Shown: positions 54,901-62,167, numbered from the stretch's first letter. The stretch is 64,000 nt of DNA from Candidatus Omnitrophota bacterium (GCA_903820505.1 CAIJHQ010000065.1:1-64000), one strand, 5' to 3'. Notes: generated from the sequence alone by a model not told the origin. Program-made: numbers and translations.

Positions 54901-55123
54901 CCTGGACATAATCTTTCAAAAGACGCACGCCGCGGTCCACGACGAATCTTTCAACGCCCTTCGCCTGGATGCGCTTGATGGCGCGGCCGATCTGACGTTC
55001 CTGCCGTACTCCTTTTGAATAATCATTCGCCAGAAGAAGCGCGACACTGATCACGACGAACATCGTGAAAACAAGCGCCGACCCTTTTTTATCCCGGCCT
55101 ATCCATTCCCAGACCTTCATCAT
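51980..55123 (-). CDS. Large PilX/PilY-like pilus-associated protein
   Basis: 1047 residues from the ATG at 55123 (GGGGAAG upstream); a longer frame to 55246 overlaps the pilW-like gene. Residues ~5-30 are DKKGSALVFTMFVVISVALLLAN, with a pilin-like hydrophobic helix as in PilX proteins but no classical Glu+5. The remainder is large and beta-rich, with Ser/Thr/Tyr-rich strands, several Cys pairs (e.g. GGDCAANDDNCFN) and YYNNRR-type segments. It carries no recognised enzyme motif. Such size is far above minor pilins (~200), so it may be a pilus-tip adhesin anchored through an N-terminal pilin-like helix. Follows pilV- and pilW-like genes by 10 nt. Confidence 0.65.
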   Translation of the reverse strand: MMKVWEWIGRDKKGSALVFTMFVVISVALLLANDYSKGVRQERQIGRAIKRIQAKGVERFVVDRGVRLLKDYVQATGSFPDGTGSTPVSAAEDAPGISAGQTFKEVLIAEYASWKTRMTTGASPSRTIPWIANMAVLSVTDPFPAGVDFICSNIVSSSVREYLMTFSVTHSDTGAQQRISQKILVSIGKLYDYSIFYAGDLEIQAALGMSLYGPIYAAGDVYLLTGNGTTLSITAASDAWTEAYALQSSGNIYFGPKRAIAKNYFLSDNGGDCAANDDNCFNSKYAKAIKEELRTHDSNYYDSASRVEVRPNVWTADQKAFRQWVDHVKGSGTAPAVKNPLMPYFYYFMNELWYGPTTSTATTTHTISIAESSGGVLANFSAPSSRVCKASLAKDNSGDATSYVFHGRAYYTEAVDYDAYMSISSAYDPANPPQLVGETGSDRKPVTNPDWSGVGSKVVWDNAPTTGAGTLATKSVSVSPDSASGSHLIVEPLTGTSDPDANYKIQSKTNLRVLCSDAACTSYGFETWKKGADGITFTPDLAFAPGLPAGITRSTMSDYRLGRSIGVFMVDVAAVTAYANTRGLTLDNTVAIYVQTAAGPFDSSSNYTALVEVYNGAQLPEGGWTLASNGRVWAKGNFNLYDYGKGRACTTPGEWEYGVWGTSTCTVPPAAVFCDSFGVLSNEWAGYGIGVALGGRPVTTDVYINAAVITGTVPSQLVKGYPNCDGAGAGGHVDFTGCRYSDSQYALTTVLQPARVVYTGAYWKPLKSYEDGSGSMGDFTCTGGLNASGIPVTPASCEYWLDDNTGIYYYNNRRASASKSFGPYSPTYDPNAYVDNPQWDIPLFVAMATLYTKDSLVPYGASVSTSVVNMNGVELFPDTQIPASSVFPGMTHAWTLSDQFLYNDIATYTNLIQYTVSVDATSPETVPLKLHSVVATLSQPYKGAGYLTDFDYMPLWVPMYSGGLENLINLQESWGNTKTLHVRGNLMCLWDSVSLETTSGGVTTPAFYRNTYYAAPTRDYRFDTSLRTNPPPASPDVIEVQRTERAY

Positions 55124-55133
55124 GTTTCTTCCC

Positions 55134-55730
55134 CTATTTCGCCAGAGAAATGCTCTTTGTGAATCCGTGCTGCCCGCTTTCTTTTTGTCTTTCACTGCGA
55201 AAACTGAAATCAAGCCGGTTCTGGTCCGTGGCCACTCCAAAAACAAATGAAACTTTCAGGTCCTGGCACGCGGCCTGACTCTGTGTCGTTAGACAAGTCT
55301 CACGGCGCGCCGTGTCGGTACTGTCGATGCCGCCGCTCTTGTCGTAATCCTCAAGCGGCGCATCCGGCAGGAGGATTCCCGTCGAAAGAGTTGATGTCGT
55401 CGCCCCGTTGACAAGCGTCAGAGCCCTCGTGCCGATCGTGTACCGGTACTTCAAGGTCGCGCTCAGTTGAAGTTCAACATACCCCGAGCCCCAGGCAACC
55501 TGCGGGTAGGGATCCGCGGCCGTAACATTCAACAGATCCTCTTCGACCCTGAGAAAAACGGTGTCCATTTTCATCAAAAAATCCATCCCCGTGTTCGTCT
55601 TATCGCTGACGCGGGCCATTCCCATCAGAATGGACGTTCCGCTGAAAATAATAGCGGGAAAGATCACGCACGCCAAAATGACCTCGAAAAGCGTCAGCCC
55701 CCGTTTACTCCTGATCCATGAATGTTTCAT
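55134..55730 (-). CDS. PilW-like minor prepilin
   Basis: 198 residues. Leader KRG-LTLFEVILACVIFPAIIF with Gly/-1 and Glu/+5. The body has Asp/Thr-rich segments and Cys pairs (RRETCLTTQSQAAC). Second gene of the minor-pilin set; 3 nt after the pilV-like stop. Together with its neighbours it likely primes pilus assembly. Confidence 0.85.
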   Translation of the reverse strand: MKHSWIRSKRGLTLFEVILACVIFPAIIFSGTSILMGMARVSDKTNTGMDFLMKMDTVFLRVEEDLLNVTAADPYPQVAWGSGYVELQLSATLKYRYTIGTRALTLVNGATTSTLSTGILLPDAPLEDYDKSGGIDSTDTARRETCLTTQSQAACQDLKVSFVFGVATDQNRLDFSFRSERQKESGQHGFTKSISLAK

Positions 55731-55733
55731 TGG

Positions 55734-56111
55734 TCACCCATTGTAAAGAGAGGAAATGGCGTCCTGAGTAAGTTTTGAGCCCCTCCGGCCCGTCCACTCT
55801 ATGGAGACATAAACTTCTTTCCAGTCAGGCCGCGCAACATCCGGAGTGGTAATGACGTACGTCAACGTACCGCCCGTGAGGCTCGGAACGGTCTCGGTCT
55901 TGGTCCCGTCCGTCAGGGAGGTAACATCCTGCCCCCGGAGCTCATCCAGTTTCCGCTCCATAGCCAGCGAGGCCTTCATCCTGTCCTCGAGGGTAAGTGC
56001 CGCGCGCCGCGGGAATGAGTTGACCGCCGCAACACCGGTCGCCATGATGGTGAAGATCATCATGCAAACGAGAATTTCGAGCATCGAGAGACCTTCTTTG
56101 CCCCGCATCAT
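55734..56111 (-). CDS. PilV-like minor prepilin
   Basis: 125 residues. Leader MMRGKEG-LSMLEILVCMMIFTIMATG, with Glu/+5. Short globular part with KLDELRGQDVTSL and VYVSIEWTGRRG strand pattern typical of PilV/GspI-type pseudopilins. First gene of the minor-pilin cluster. Confidence 0.85.
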   Translation of the reverse strand: MMRGKEGLSMLEILVCMMIFTIMATGVAAVNSFPRRAALTLEDRMKASLAMERKLDELRGQDVTSLTDGTKTETVPSLTGGTLTYVITTPDVARPDWKEVYVSIEWTGRRGSKLTQDAISSLYNG

Positions 56112-56311
56112 CTCTTCCTCTTTTCGCTAAATCCTTTCAGTGGCTAAAAAAAACGCCCGTATCTTCCTTTCAAGTTCTATCGGCCACAAGCATAAATCCC
56201 TTACGGCCCTCCCACTAGAACCATAACACCCGCATACCCCGGAATCAAGTACGGCTATTGCAAAAATCTTTTCCGGGCCTGAAATGCCGTGCCAGAACAC
56301 CGAAATCCAAT

Positions 56312-56344
56312 GCGCCCGGCGTGACTTGAACACGCAACCCTCTG
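56312..56344 (-). pseudogene. 3' fragment of tRNA-Arg (UCG)
   Basis: 33 nt identical to the 3' end of the intact tRNA-Arg (CAGAGGGTTGCG... to GGGCGC). The 5' part is replaced by a long palindromic element at 56348-56388. Confidence 0.9.
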
Positions 56345-56347
56345 TTC

Positions 56348-56388
56348 CCTGCCTACCGCCTGCCTGTCCGGTAGGCAGGGCAGGCAGG
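56348..56388. repeat. 41-nt compound of the palindromic element
   Basis: CCTGCCTACCG pairs with CGGTAGGCAGG, and the loop and 3' side contain further CCTGCCTG/CAGGCAGG units. It abuts the tRNA-Arg 3' fragment. A longer derivative of the 20-nt element. Confidence 0.8.
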
Positions 56389-56403
56389 CGAAGACTTATA
56401 AAT

Positions 56404-56477
56404 TGCGCCCGGCGTGACTTGAACACGCAACCCTCTGCTCCGAAGGCAGATGCTCTATCCAATTGAGCTACGGGCGC
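56404..56477 (-). tRNA. tRNA-Arg (UCG), intact
   Basis: Acceptor GCGCCCG with CGGGCGC. Anticodon stem-loop TCTGC-CTTCGGA-GCAGA gives anticodon UCG. T-arm GCGTGTTCAAGTCACGC. Discriminator A; no CCA encoded. Confidence 0.95.
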
Positions 56478-56572
56478 ATGATTCTCAATGAATCATTGCG
56501 GCACCGTCGAAGCTTATGGATGGCTTCGTACGGTGCCCGCATCTCTTTCCAGGCCCGTAGCAAAATTGGACA
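56478..56572. repeat. Hairpin-rich spacer upstream of tRNA-Arg
   Basis: Contains ATGATTC-TCAAT-GAATCAT (7-bp stem), a 13-bp interrupted stem (GCACCGT/CGAAGC with GCTTCG/ACGGTGC, ~56502-56536), and at 56553-56570 a plus-strand stretch GCCCGTAGCAAAATTGGA resembling an inverted tRNA-Arg 5' end. No promoter or gene recognised. Confidence 0.6.
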
Positions 56573-56640
56573 GTTCCAATTGCCTGCCTACCGGCAGGCA
56601 GGCCTATCCGCCAACGTTTTGTGGCGAAAGCTACGAGCGC
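56573..56640 (-). pseudogene. 5' fragment of tRNA-Arg with palindromic insertion
   Basis: Minus-strand GCGCTCGTAGCT (one change from tRNA-Arg nt 1-12), then a 46-nt insertion (56583-56628), then CAATTGGA (nt 13-20). The insertion contains a hairpin (TCGCCAC...GTTGGCGG) and the 20-nt element. The insertion point, after nt 12, is the same as that of the 55-nt insert in the tRNA-Lys fragment. The ROK kinase stop codon lies within it. Confidence 0.75.
56583..56602. repeat. 20-nt palindromic element, copy 3
   Basis: CCTGCCTACCGGCAGGCAGG, identical to the copy at 50459-50478. Confidence 0.9.
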
Positions 56641-57599
56641 CCGTTCCGGTCCTTAAAAACAAGTGCCAAGGCTCCGAGATCGCCGACCCTGCCTTGGAGT
56701 TCCGACTGCACGATGCTGACGGTGCGGAAAGCCTCGGGCCAGGCGTGCCGCTTCGCGCTCTCCATCATGGTTTTCCAGAAGATCTCATGCGCCGAACGGA
56801 GCACTCCACCACCGATCACGATCTTTTCGGGGTTGAGGATGTTGAGAAGGTTCGCGATGCCGATCCCCAGATAATAACCGGCCTGCTTGTAGCTTTCGAT
56901 CGCAAGCCGGTCGCCCTCGCGCGCGGCCATGCCGACGTGCCGGGCACCAACTTCCGGGCAACCCGCCGAGAAATTCCGGATCAGCGTGTTTTTCCGGGTC
57001 ATATGCTCCCGGACATAACGGGCGATCGCCGTTCCGGAGGCATACACCTCAAGACAACCCCTCTGCCCGCAATTACATTTTTTGCCGTCGGGAACGACGC
57101 TGATATGCCCAATCTCCCCAGCCACAAAACCGGAGCCTTCATAGAGCCGCCCATTGAGGATAATCCCGCCGCCCACTCCGGTGCTGACGGTGATGTAAAT
57201 GAAATTCTTCGTGTTCCTTCCGGCGCCAAATAGACTTTCGCCGATCGCCGCCGCGTTGGCATCATTCGCCATAAAAACAGGCCGCCCGGTAGTCTTGGAA
57301 AGGATCTTGCGGAGCGGCAGGCCGGTCCATCCGGGCAGGTTCGGAGAACGCGGTACGATCCCCTTTTTCGAGTCTACAGCGCCGGGACAGCCGACGCCGA
57401 TCCCGACGATCTGTCTTTTGGGAACGCTGGCCTCACGGATAAGAGCTTTTACTTTCGCGGCAAGCTCCCGGACGCAGTCACCGCTTTTACTGCCGGTCCG
57501 TGTGGGGATCTCTTCCCGCACCAGGATCCTGCCTTTGTCGGTGCCCAACGCGAGGGATATCTTGGTGCCACCGATATCGATGCCTACGGCATATTTCAT
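56631..57599 (-). CDS. ROK-family sugar kinase (glucokinase-like)
   Basis: 322 residues. ATP motif AVGIDIGGTKISLAL, sugar-binding NDANAAAIGE, TVSTGVGGGIILNG, GEIGH and the zinc motif CNCGQRGCLEVYASG. These are catalytic ROK features without an HTH repressor domain, so a glucokinase or other hexokinase. The stop codon TAG falls inside the tRNA-Arg 5' fragment, so the last residues (RNGRS) are tRNA-derived. A consensus promoter lies ~118 nt upstream of the start. Confidence 0.93.
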   Translation of the reverse strand: MKYAVGIDIGGTKISLALGTDKGRILVREEIPTRTGSKSGDCVRELAAKVKALIREASVPKRQIVGIGVGCPGAVDSKKGIVPRSPNLPGWTGLPLRKILSKTTGRPVFMANDANAAAIGESLFGAGRNTKNFIYITVSTGVGGGIILNGRLYEGSGFVAGEIGHISVVPDGKKCNCGQRGCLEVYASGTAIARYVREHMTRKNTLIRNFSAGCPEVGARHVGMAAREGDRLAIESYKQAGYYLGIGIANLLNILNPEKIVIGGGVLRSAHEIFWKTMMESAKRHAWPEAFRTVSIVQSELQGRVGDLGALALVFKDRNGRS

Positions 57600-57723
57600 T
57601 GATCAGTTTCCCCCGTCAGGGTTTGAAGACCGGGCAGCACGCGTTTTTTAGTCACAAAAAATGATCGGGAATCAGTGCAGCCCAAGTCACCCTCCATGAG
57701 AAGAAAACAGAGACTTGGACAGC

Positions 57724-57752
57724 ATTGTACCGAGAACGGAGTTTATTGACAA
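57724..57752 (-). promoter_or_regulatory. Promoter upstream of the ROK kinase
   Basis: Minus-strand TTGTCA (57752-57747), 17-nt spacer and TACAAT (57729-57724). The start would be near 57717, giving a ~118-nt leader. The leader also contains a 33-codon open frame (57697-57596) whose TGA overlaps the kinase ATG. Confidence 0.75.
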
Positions 57753-57824
57753 TGAAAGCTTCGAGGGCGCCGGCCTGCGCTTACAAAACCCGCCGCTAGA
57801 AGGTCGCGATTCGCGGGGGAAGGA

Positions 57825-59606
57825 TCAAAGATTGAATTGCAGGTCGTAGAGCTTCTTGTACATTCCGCCCAGGCGGAGAAGGAATTCGTTCGTGCCCTGC
57901 TGGACGATCTTTCCCTTATCCATCACAAGGATGCGGTCGGCCTTCTGTATGGTGGAAAGACGGTGAGCGATCACGAACACGGTGCGGGCCTTCATCAGAT
58001 TCTCCAGTGCTCCCTGGACTTCTTTTTCGCTTTGGGTGTCGAGGTGCGAGGTGGCTTCGTCCAGAATGAGAATGGGCGGGTCCTTGAGGAGCGCGCGGGC
58101 GATAGCAAGCCTTTGCCGTTCGCCGCCGGACAGTTTCAGTCCCCGTTCGCCGAGATGCGTCTCGTAATTCTTCGGGAGCGCGTCGATAAAATGGTCCGCG
58201 TACGCGAACTCCGCCGCCTTTTTCACGTCTTCCAGACTGGCATCCGGCCTTCCGTAGGCAATGTTCTCCCGGATGGTGGCGTTAAAAAGCACGGTTTCCT
58301 GCGACACGATCCCGATGAGCCCGCGCAGGGACCAGAGCGTCATGTCCCGGATGTCGCGGCCGTTGATCTTGATCACACCCTTCTGGGGATCGTAAGAACG
58401 GAGAAGAAGGCTCACAAGTGTCGTCTTGCCGGAACCGCTCGCCCCGACGAGGGCGATCACTTCATTCTGTTTCGCACGGATCGTGATATCATCGAGCACC
58501 CACGACTCCTGATCATAAGCAAAGCCCACGCGGTCATAGAGGACTTCCCGGACCGGTTCGTTAAAAGTAATGGCGCCCGGGCGGTCCTGGATCGTCGGTT
58601 TAGTGTCCAGGATCTCAAAAATGCGCGTTCCCGACGCGATCGCCTGCTGGATGACGCTGTTGACCTTGCTGATCTTTTTCAGCGGTTCGTAACAAAGGTA
58701 AAGCGAGGTCGCAAACGCGGCAAAGCGGTCCGGCGGCAGGTACTGGATCCCATAATACACCGCGATCCCCGCGCCGATCGCGCCCATCACCTCGATCAGC
58801 GGCCGCTGGATGATGGTGGCCCTCATGGTCTTTTTGAAAAACTCGAAGACGCTTTTATTGATCTCCTCGAAACGCCGGATCTCGCGCTCCTCGCTGCAAA
58901 AAGCCCGGACGATATGAATGCCGGAGAGGGTCTCGCCGATGAACGACGTAATGTCCGCCGCCCGCTCCTGCATCCGCCGGGTCATTTTCCGCAGCCGCTG
59001 CCCGAAGTAAATGATCGGGACCGCGACGATCGGAAAGATCAACAGCGCGTAAACCGCGTACCAACTTCCCCAGTAGAAAACCAGAGGAATATTGAAAAGA
59101 AGCACGAAGGGTTGCTCGATGAGATCCACCACCACATCCGTAATGGCCCCCTGGATCTGAGCCACGTCGTTCATGATGCGGCTCAAAAAATCGCCCGTCC
59201 GGCCTTTGGAGTAAAAATCACTGGAAAGGTGGACCAAGTGGCGGTAAAGGTCGTCGCGGACCTTGCGGACGGCGCGGATCCCGACGTTGGCCATTTGGTA
59301 ATTGGAAATATACAGAAAAATACTCCGCAAGAGAAAAACCCCGACGATGCTGAGCGGGATCCAGATCAGCGAGATCGAAAACGCCGGGAACTCCGGAAGG
59401 TACCGCGCGATCCAGGGCGGGAGCCTGCCGAAGGACGCCGTGCTGACCTGAATGGCGCCTTTCTGGAAAAGCCCCTTCGTGGTGATGAAGATCGCGACCG
59501 AGACCAGTGAGTTCGCCGCGGCATAGGCCAGCATGAAACACATGGCCATCGCGAGCCGCCACCGGTGCGGCCAAATATAAGTAAGCAGTCTTCTGTAGAC
59601 GTTCAT
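57825..59606 (-). CDS. msbA: MsbA-like lipid A flippase, ABC transporter
   Basis: 593 residues, a half transporter. Six TM helices (~15-320) and a nucleotide-binding domain with Walker A GASGSGKTTLVS, Q-loop, signature LSGGERQRLAIARAL and Walker B ILILDEATSHLD. Size and exporter type fit MsbA, and lpxB is encoded across a 180-nt divergent spacer. Predicted to flip lipid A-core across the inner membrane; export of another lipid is possible. Confidence 0.88.
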   Translation of the reverse strand: MNVYRRLLTYIWPHRWRLAMAMCFMLAYAAANSLVSVAIFITTKGLFQKGAIQVSTASFGRLPPWIARYLPEFPAFSISLIWIPLSIVGVFLLRSIFLYISNYQMANVGIRAVRKVRDDLYRHLVHLSSDFYSKGRTGDFLSRIMNDVAQIQGAITDVVVDLIEQPFVLLFNIPLVFYWGSWYAVYALLIFPIVAVPIIYFGQRLRKMTRRMQERAADITSFIGETLSGIHIVRAFCSEEREIRRFEEINKSVFEFFKKTMRATIIQRPLIEVMGAIGAGIAVYYGIQYLPPDRFAAFATSLYLCYEPLKKISKVNSVIQQAIASGTRIFEILDTKPTIQDRPGAITFNEPVREVLYDRVGFAYDQESWVLDDITIRAKQNEVIALVGASGSGKTTLVSLLLRSYDPQKGVIKINGRDIRDMTLWSLRGLIGIVSQETVLFNATIRENIAYGRPDASLEDVKKAAEFAYADHFIDALPKNYETHLGERGLKLSGGERQRLAIARALLKDPPILILDEATSHLDTQSEKEVQGALENLMKARTVFVIAHRLSTIQKADRILVMDKGKIVQQGTNEFLLRLGGMYKKLYDLQFNL

Positions 59607-59702
59607 GGATCCTTTGTCGTTATAAAAAACGCGTGGCGCAGAAATTCTTTTTGCCGTGCGTCGACCGTAGCTCCCTTAGAGGCCGCCACTGTAACATATT
59701 CG

Positions 59703-59730
59703 TTGACAGCGCTCAAGGTTATGATTTAAT
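59703..59730 (+). promoter_or_regulatory. Promoter for the oxidoreductase-lpxB pair
   Basis: TTGACA at 59703, 16-nt spacer and TTTAAT at 59725-59730, about 50 nt before the GTG start. It lies in the 180-nt spacer shared with the divergent msbA-like gene. Confidence 0.65.
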
Positions 59731-59786
59731 CTCCAAGAATGTCGCTTCCCCGGTTTTGATAACCCCAAGATTATGAAGGAGTTAGA

Positions 59787-60734
59787 GTGACACAGCCTCT
59801 GAAGGTCGGCGTCGTCGGAGTCGGACACCTCGGCAAAGAACACGCCCGCATCTATCGTGAACTTCCGGAGTCGGAGCTCGTCGGGATCTCGGACCTGGAC
59901 CCCGCCAAGGCCGAAAAGGCCAAGGAACTCGGCACCGTCTACTATAAGGACTACCGGGACCTTCTCGGGAAGGTCGAAGCCGTGAGCGTCGCGACACCGA
60001 CTTCTACCCATTATGCCGTCGCGAAAGAATTCCTCAAGGCCGGCATTCATACCCTGATCGAAAAACCCATCACGCTGAGGCTCGAGGAGGCTGATGAACT
60101 GCTCGAGTTGGCCCGCAAAAAACATTGCGCCCTGCAGGTCGGCCACATCGAACGTCATAATCCCGGGTTCAAACGCATCGAAGAGATCGCCAAAAACATC
60201 CGTTTCTTCGAGATCCACCGGCTCGGGCCTTTCACCGGACGCATCAACGACTGCGGCGTGGTGCTGGACCTCATGATCCACGACCTGGATATCGTCCTCG
60301 GCCTCGTCAAATCCGAGGTCGCGAGCTTCGACGCCATCGGCGTGAACGTCCTGACGCCGTTCGAGGACATCGCGAATGTCCGCATGAAGTTCGAGAACGG
60401 CGCCGTCGCGGACATCACCGCCTCGCGTCTTACATTCGAAAAACAGCGCAAGATCCGGATCTTCCAGGAAGACGCTTACATCTCGCTCGACTATGGCGCG
60501 CAAACCTGCAAGATCTTCCGCAAGGACGGCGCGTCGATCGCGCAGGAATCGATCGATATTGAGAAGGCCGAACCATTGAAAGAAGAACTGAAATTCTTCA
60601 TAGACAATATCCGGACCGGAAAAAGCCCCGGGAAGCCGGACACCGCGGCCCGTGACGCACTGAAACTCGCCCTCGAGATAGCCGCGACCGTCCAGGCCAA
60701 TCACCCGAAACCTTCAACCGGAGCGGCCCGATGA
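59787..60734 (+). CDS. Gfo/Idh/MocA-family sugar oxidoreductase (GnnA-like by context)
   Basis: 315 residues from a GTG with AAGGAG 6 nt upstream. Rossmann start KVGVVGVGHLGKEHARIY, EKPITLRLEEADEL (catalytic-region Lys) and a C-terminal substrate domain with DLMIHDLDIVLGL. Its stop overlaps the lpxB start by 4 nt. In bacteria with 2,3-diamino sugars in lipid A, GnnA of this family oxidises UDP-GlcNAc at C3. Placement next to lpxB suggests that role; the aminotransferase GnnB is not in this window. Confidence 0.88.
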   Translation: MTQPLKVGVVGVGHLGKEHARIYRELPESELVGISDLDPAKAEKAKELGTVYYKDYRDLLGKVEAVSVATPTSTHYAVAKEFLKAGIHTLIEKPITLRLEEADELLELARKKHCALQVGHIERHNPGFKRIEEIAKNIRFFEIHRLGPFTGRINDCGVVLDLMIHDLDIVLGLVKSEVASFDAIGVNVLTPFEDIANVRMKFENGAVADITASRLTFEKQRKIRIFQEDAYISLDYGAQTCKIFRKDGASIAQESIDIEKAEPLKEELKFFIDNIRTGKSPGKPDTAARDALKLALEIAATVQANHPKPSTGAAR

Positions 60735-61870
60735 CCCGGAAGATCTTTATCGTCGCCTGCGAGGCTTCCGCGGACCTTCACGGCGCCCACCTGGTTTCCG
60801 AGATCAGGAAGATCATACCCGACGTCACATTCTGCGGCGTCGGCGGCGCTAAAATGCAAGCGGCCGGCGTCAAGATCTTTGACGACATGACCACGATCTC
60901 GGCGCTCGGGCTCGGGGACGTGCTCCGGAATTATTTCGAGTACCTCGAAATTTTCAATAATACGATCCGGCATATCCAAAACGAAAAACCTGACGCCCTT
61001 GTCGTCATCGATTCTCCGGCCTTCAACCTGCGGCTCGCCAAAAAGGTCTCCGGCTTTGTTCCCGTTCTTTACTATATCTCTCCCCAACTGTGGGCCTGGG
61101 GAAAACGACGCATTCACATCATCAAGAAGCACGTCCGCGAGCTGCTCGTGATCCTGCCTTTTGAGGAAACTTTTTACGACGATGAGGGCATCAACGCAAA
61201 ATTCGTAGGCCACCCGCTGCTCGACGCGATCCCGGAGTTGCCGGAGACCGGAAGTCTCCGGGCCGGCCTTGGAATTCCCGCGGGGCAAAAGGCCATCGGG
61301 CTGTTCTCGGGTTCCCGCGAAAAGGAAGTGCGGCGGATCCTCCCAGTCATGCTCAAGGCGGCCGCCCTTTTACAGAAAGACATCCCCGGAACTTCTTTTT
61401 TTATTTCCCGTTCCTCGAATGTCCGTCCGGTGGTCTATGAAAAGATCCTCGCCGAAGCGGACCTCAAGCCCGCATGTCCCGCCGTGCCTTTCTATGAGCT
61501 TGTCAAAGCGATGGACTTCGCGCTGATAACGTCCGGGACCGCAACGCTCGAAGCCACGCTCATCGGCACGCCGTTCTTCCTGCTTTATAAAACAGGCTGG
61601 TCGACCTATTTCCTCGGAAAATATTTGATCAAAGTCCCCTACCTCGGACTCGTGAACTTGCTCGCGAATGATCGCGTGGTCCCCGAATTCATCCAGGGGA
61701 ATGCCCACCCCGAAACCATCGCCCACGAGGCCAAGGTTTTCCTCCAAAGTCCGGAACTTCAGGAAAGAATGCGGGAAGAATTCCGGCAAGTCCGCGGTAA
61801 ACTCGGCGAAAAAGGCGCGAGCGCTAAAGCTGCCAAAGAGATCTGCGGCTTCCTCTCCCAAAAAGTATAA
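60731..61870 (+). CDS. lpxB: Lipid-A-disaccharide synthase
   Basis: 379 residues, normal length. CEASADLHGAHLV, CGVGGAKMQAAG, VVIDSPAFNLRLA, YYISPQLWAWGKRR, FVGHPLLD and GLFSGSREKEV are hallmark LpxB segments (GT19). Joins UDP-diacylglucosamine and lipid X. Confirms a lipid A outer membrane. Confidence 0.96.
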   Translation: MTRKIFIVACEASADLHGAHLVSEIRKIIPDVTFCGVGGAKMQAAGVKIFDDMTTISALGLGDVLRNYFEYLEIFNNTIRHIQNEKPDALVVIDSPAFNLRLAKKVSGFVPVLYYISPQLWAWGKRRIHIIKKHVRELLVILPFEETFYDDEGINAKFVGHPLLDAIPELPETGSLRAGLGIPAGQKAIGLFSGSREKEVRRILPVMLKAAALLQKDIPGTSFFISRSSNVRPVVYEKILAEADLKPACPAVPFYELVKAMDFALITSGTATLEATLIGTPFFLLYKTGWSTYFLGKYLIKVPYLGLVNLLANDRVVPEFIQGNAHPETIAHEAKVFLQSPELQERMREEFRQVRGKLGEKGASAKAAKEICGFLSQKV

Positions 61871-61920
61871 ATCGCCAACCTCTAGATACCTGCTCATAAG
61901 TCTTTGGAGTTTGCATCTTT

Positions 61921-62009
61921 GTCATTCCCGAAGATATTTATCTACCTGCCGGCAGGCGGGTCAGGAATCCATAACTTCTGGATGCCCGCTTAAAACATGC
62001 GGGCATGAC
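61921..62009. repeat. MITE-like element with a palindromic core
   Basis: Terminal inverted sequences GTCATTCCCG (61921-61930) and CGGGCATGAC (62000-62009), with an inner repeat of ATCC...GGAT. A variant of the palindromic element (CCTGCCGGCAGGCGGGTCAGG, 61945-61965) lies inside. It has no ORF. The flanks 61871-61920 and 62010-62167 show no gene. Confidence 0.65.
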
Positions 62010-62167
62010 AGTGCTTAAAAGACTTTTGCTAGGTTACTCAGTCTCATCCTTGCTGAAGACTGACAATTGAGACTTTTAGGCTTACACTTCCCGAACTTTT
62101 ATTTCTTTTCTGAGGAGGGTAAGTGTCGCCCTGATAGTCATAAAATTAATGAAATAATAAGGAAAGC

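Noticed and set aside
56348-56388. Palindromic element as an intrinsic terminator
   Set aside because: No U-tract follows on either strand.
56127-56462. Minus-strand frame over the tRNA-Arg region
   Set aside because: Its residues are translations of tRNA-Arg and repeats.
50459-56602. Repeats as a possible CRISPR array
   Set aside because: The repeats are self-complementary, irregularly spaced, lack spacers of uniform length and no cas genes are present.
57837-59510. 557-codon plus-strand open frame opposite the ABC transporter
   Set aside because: Antisense shadow; the minus strand has all ABC motifs.
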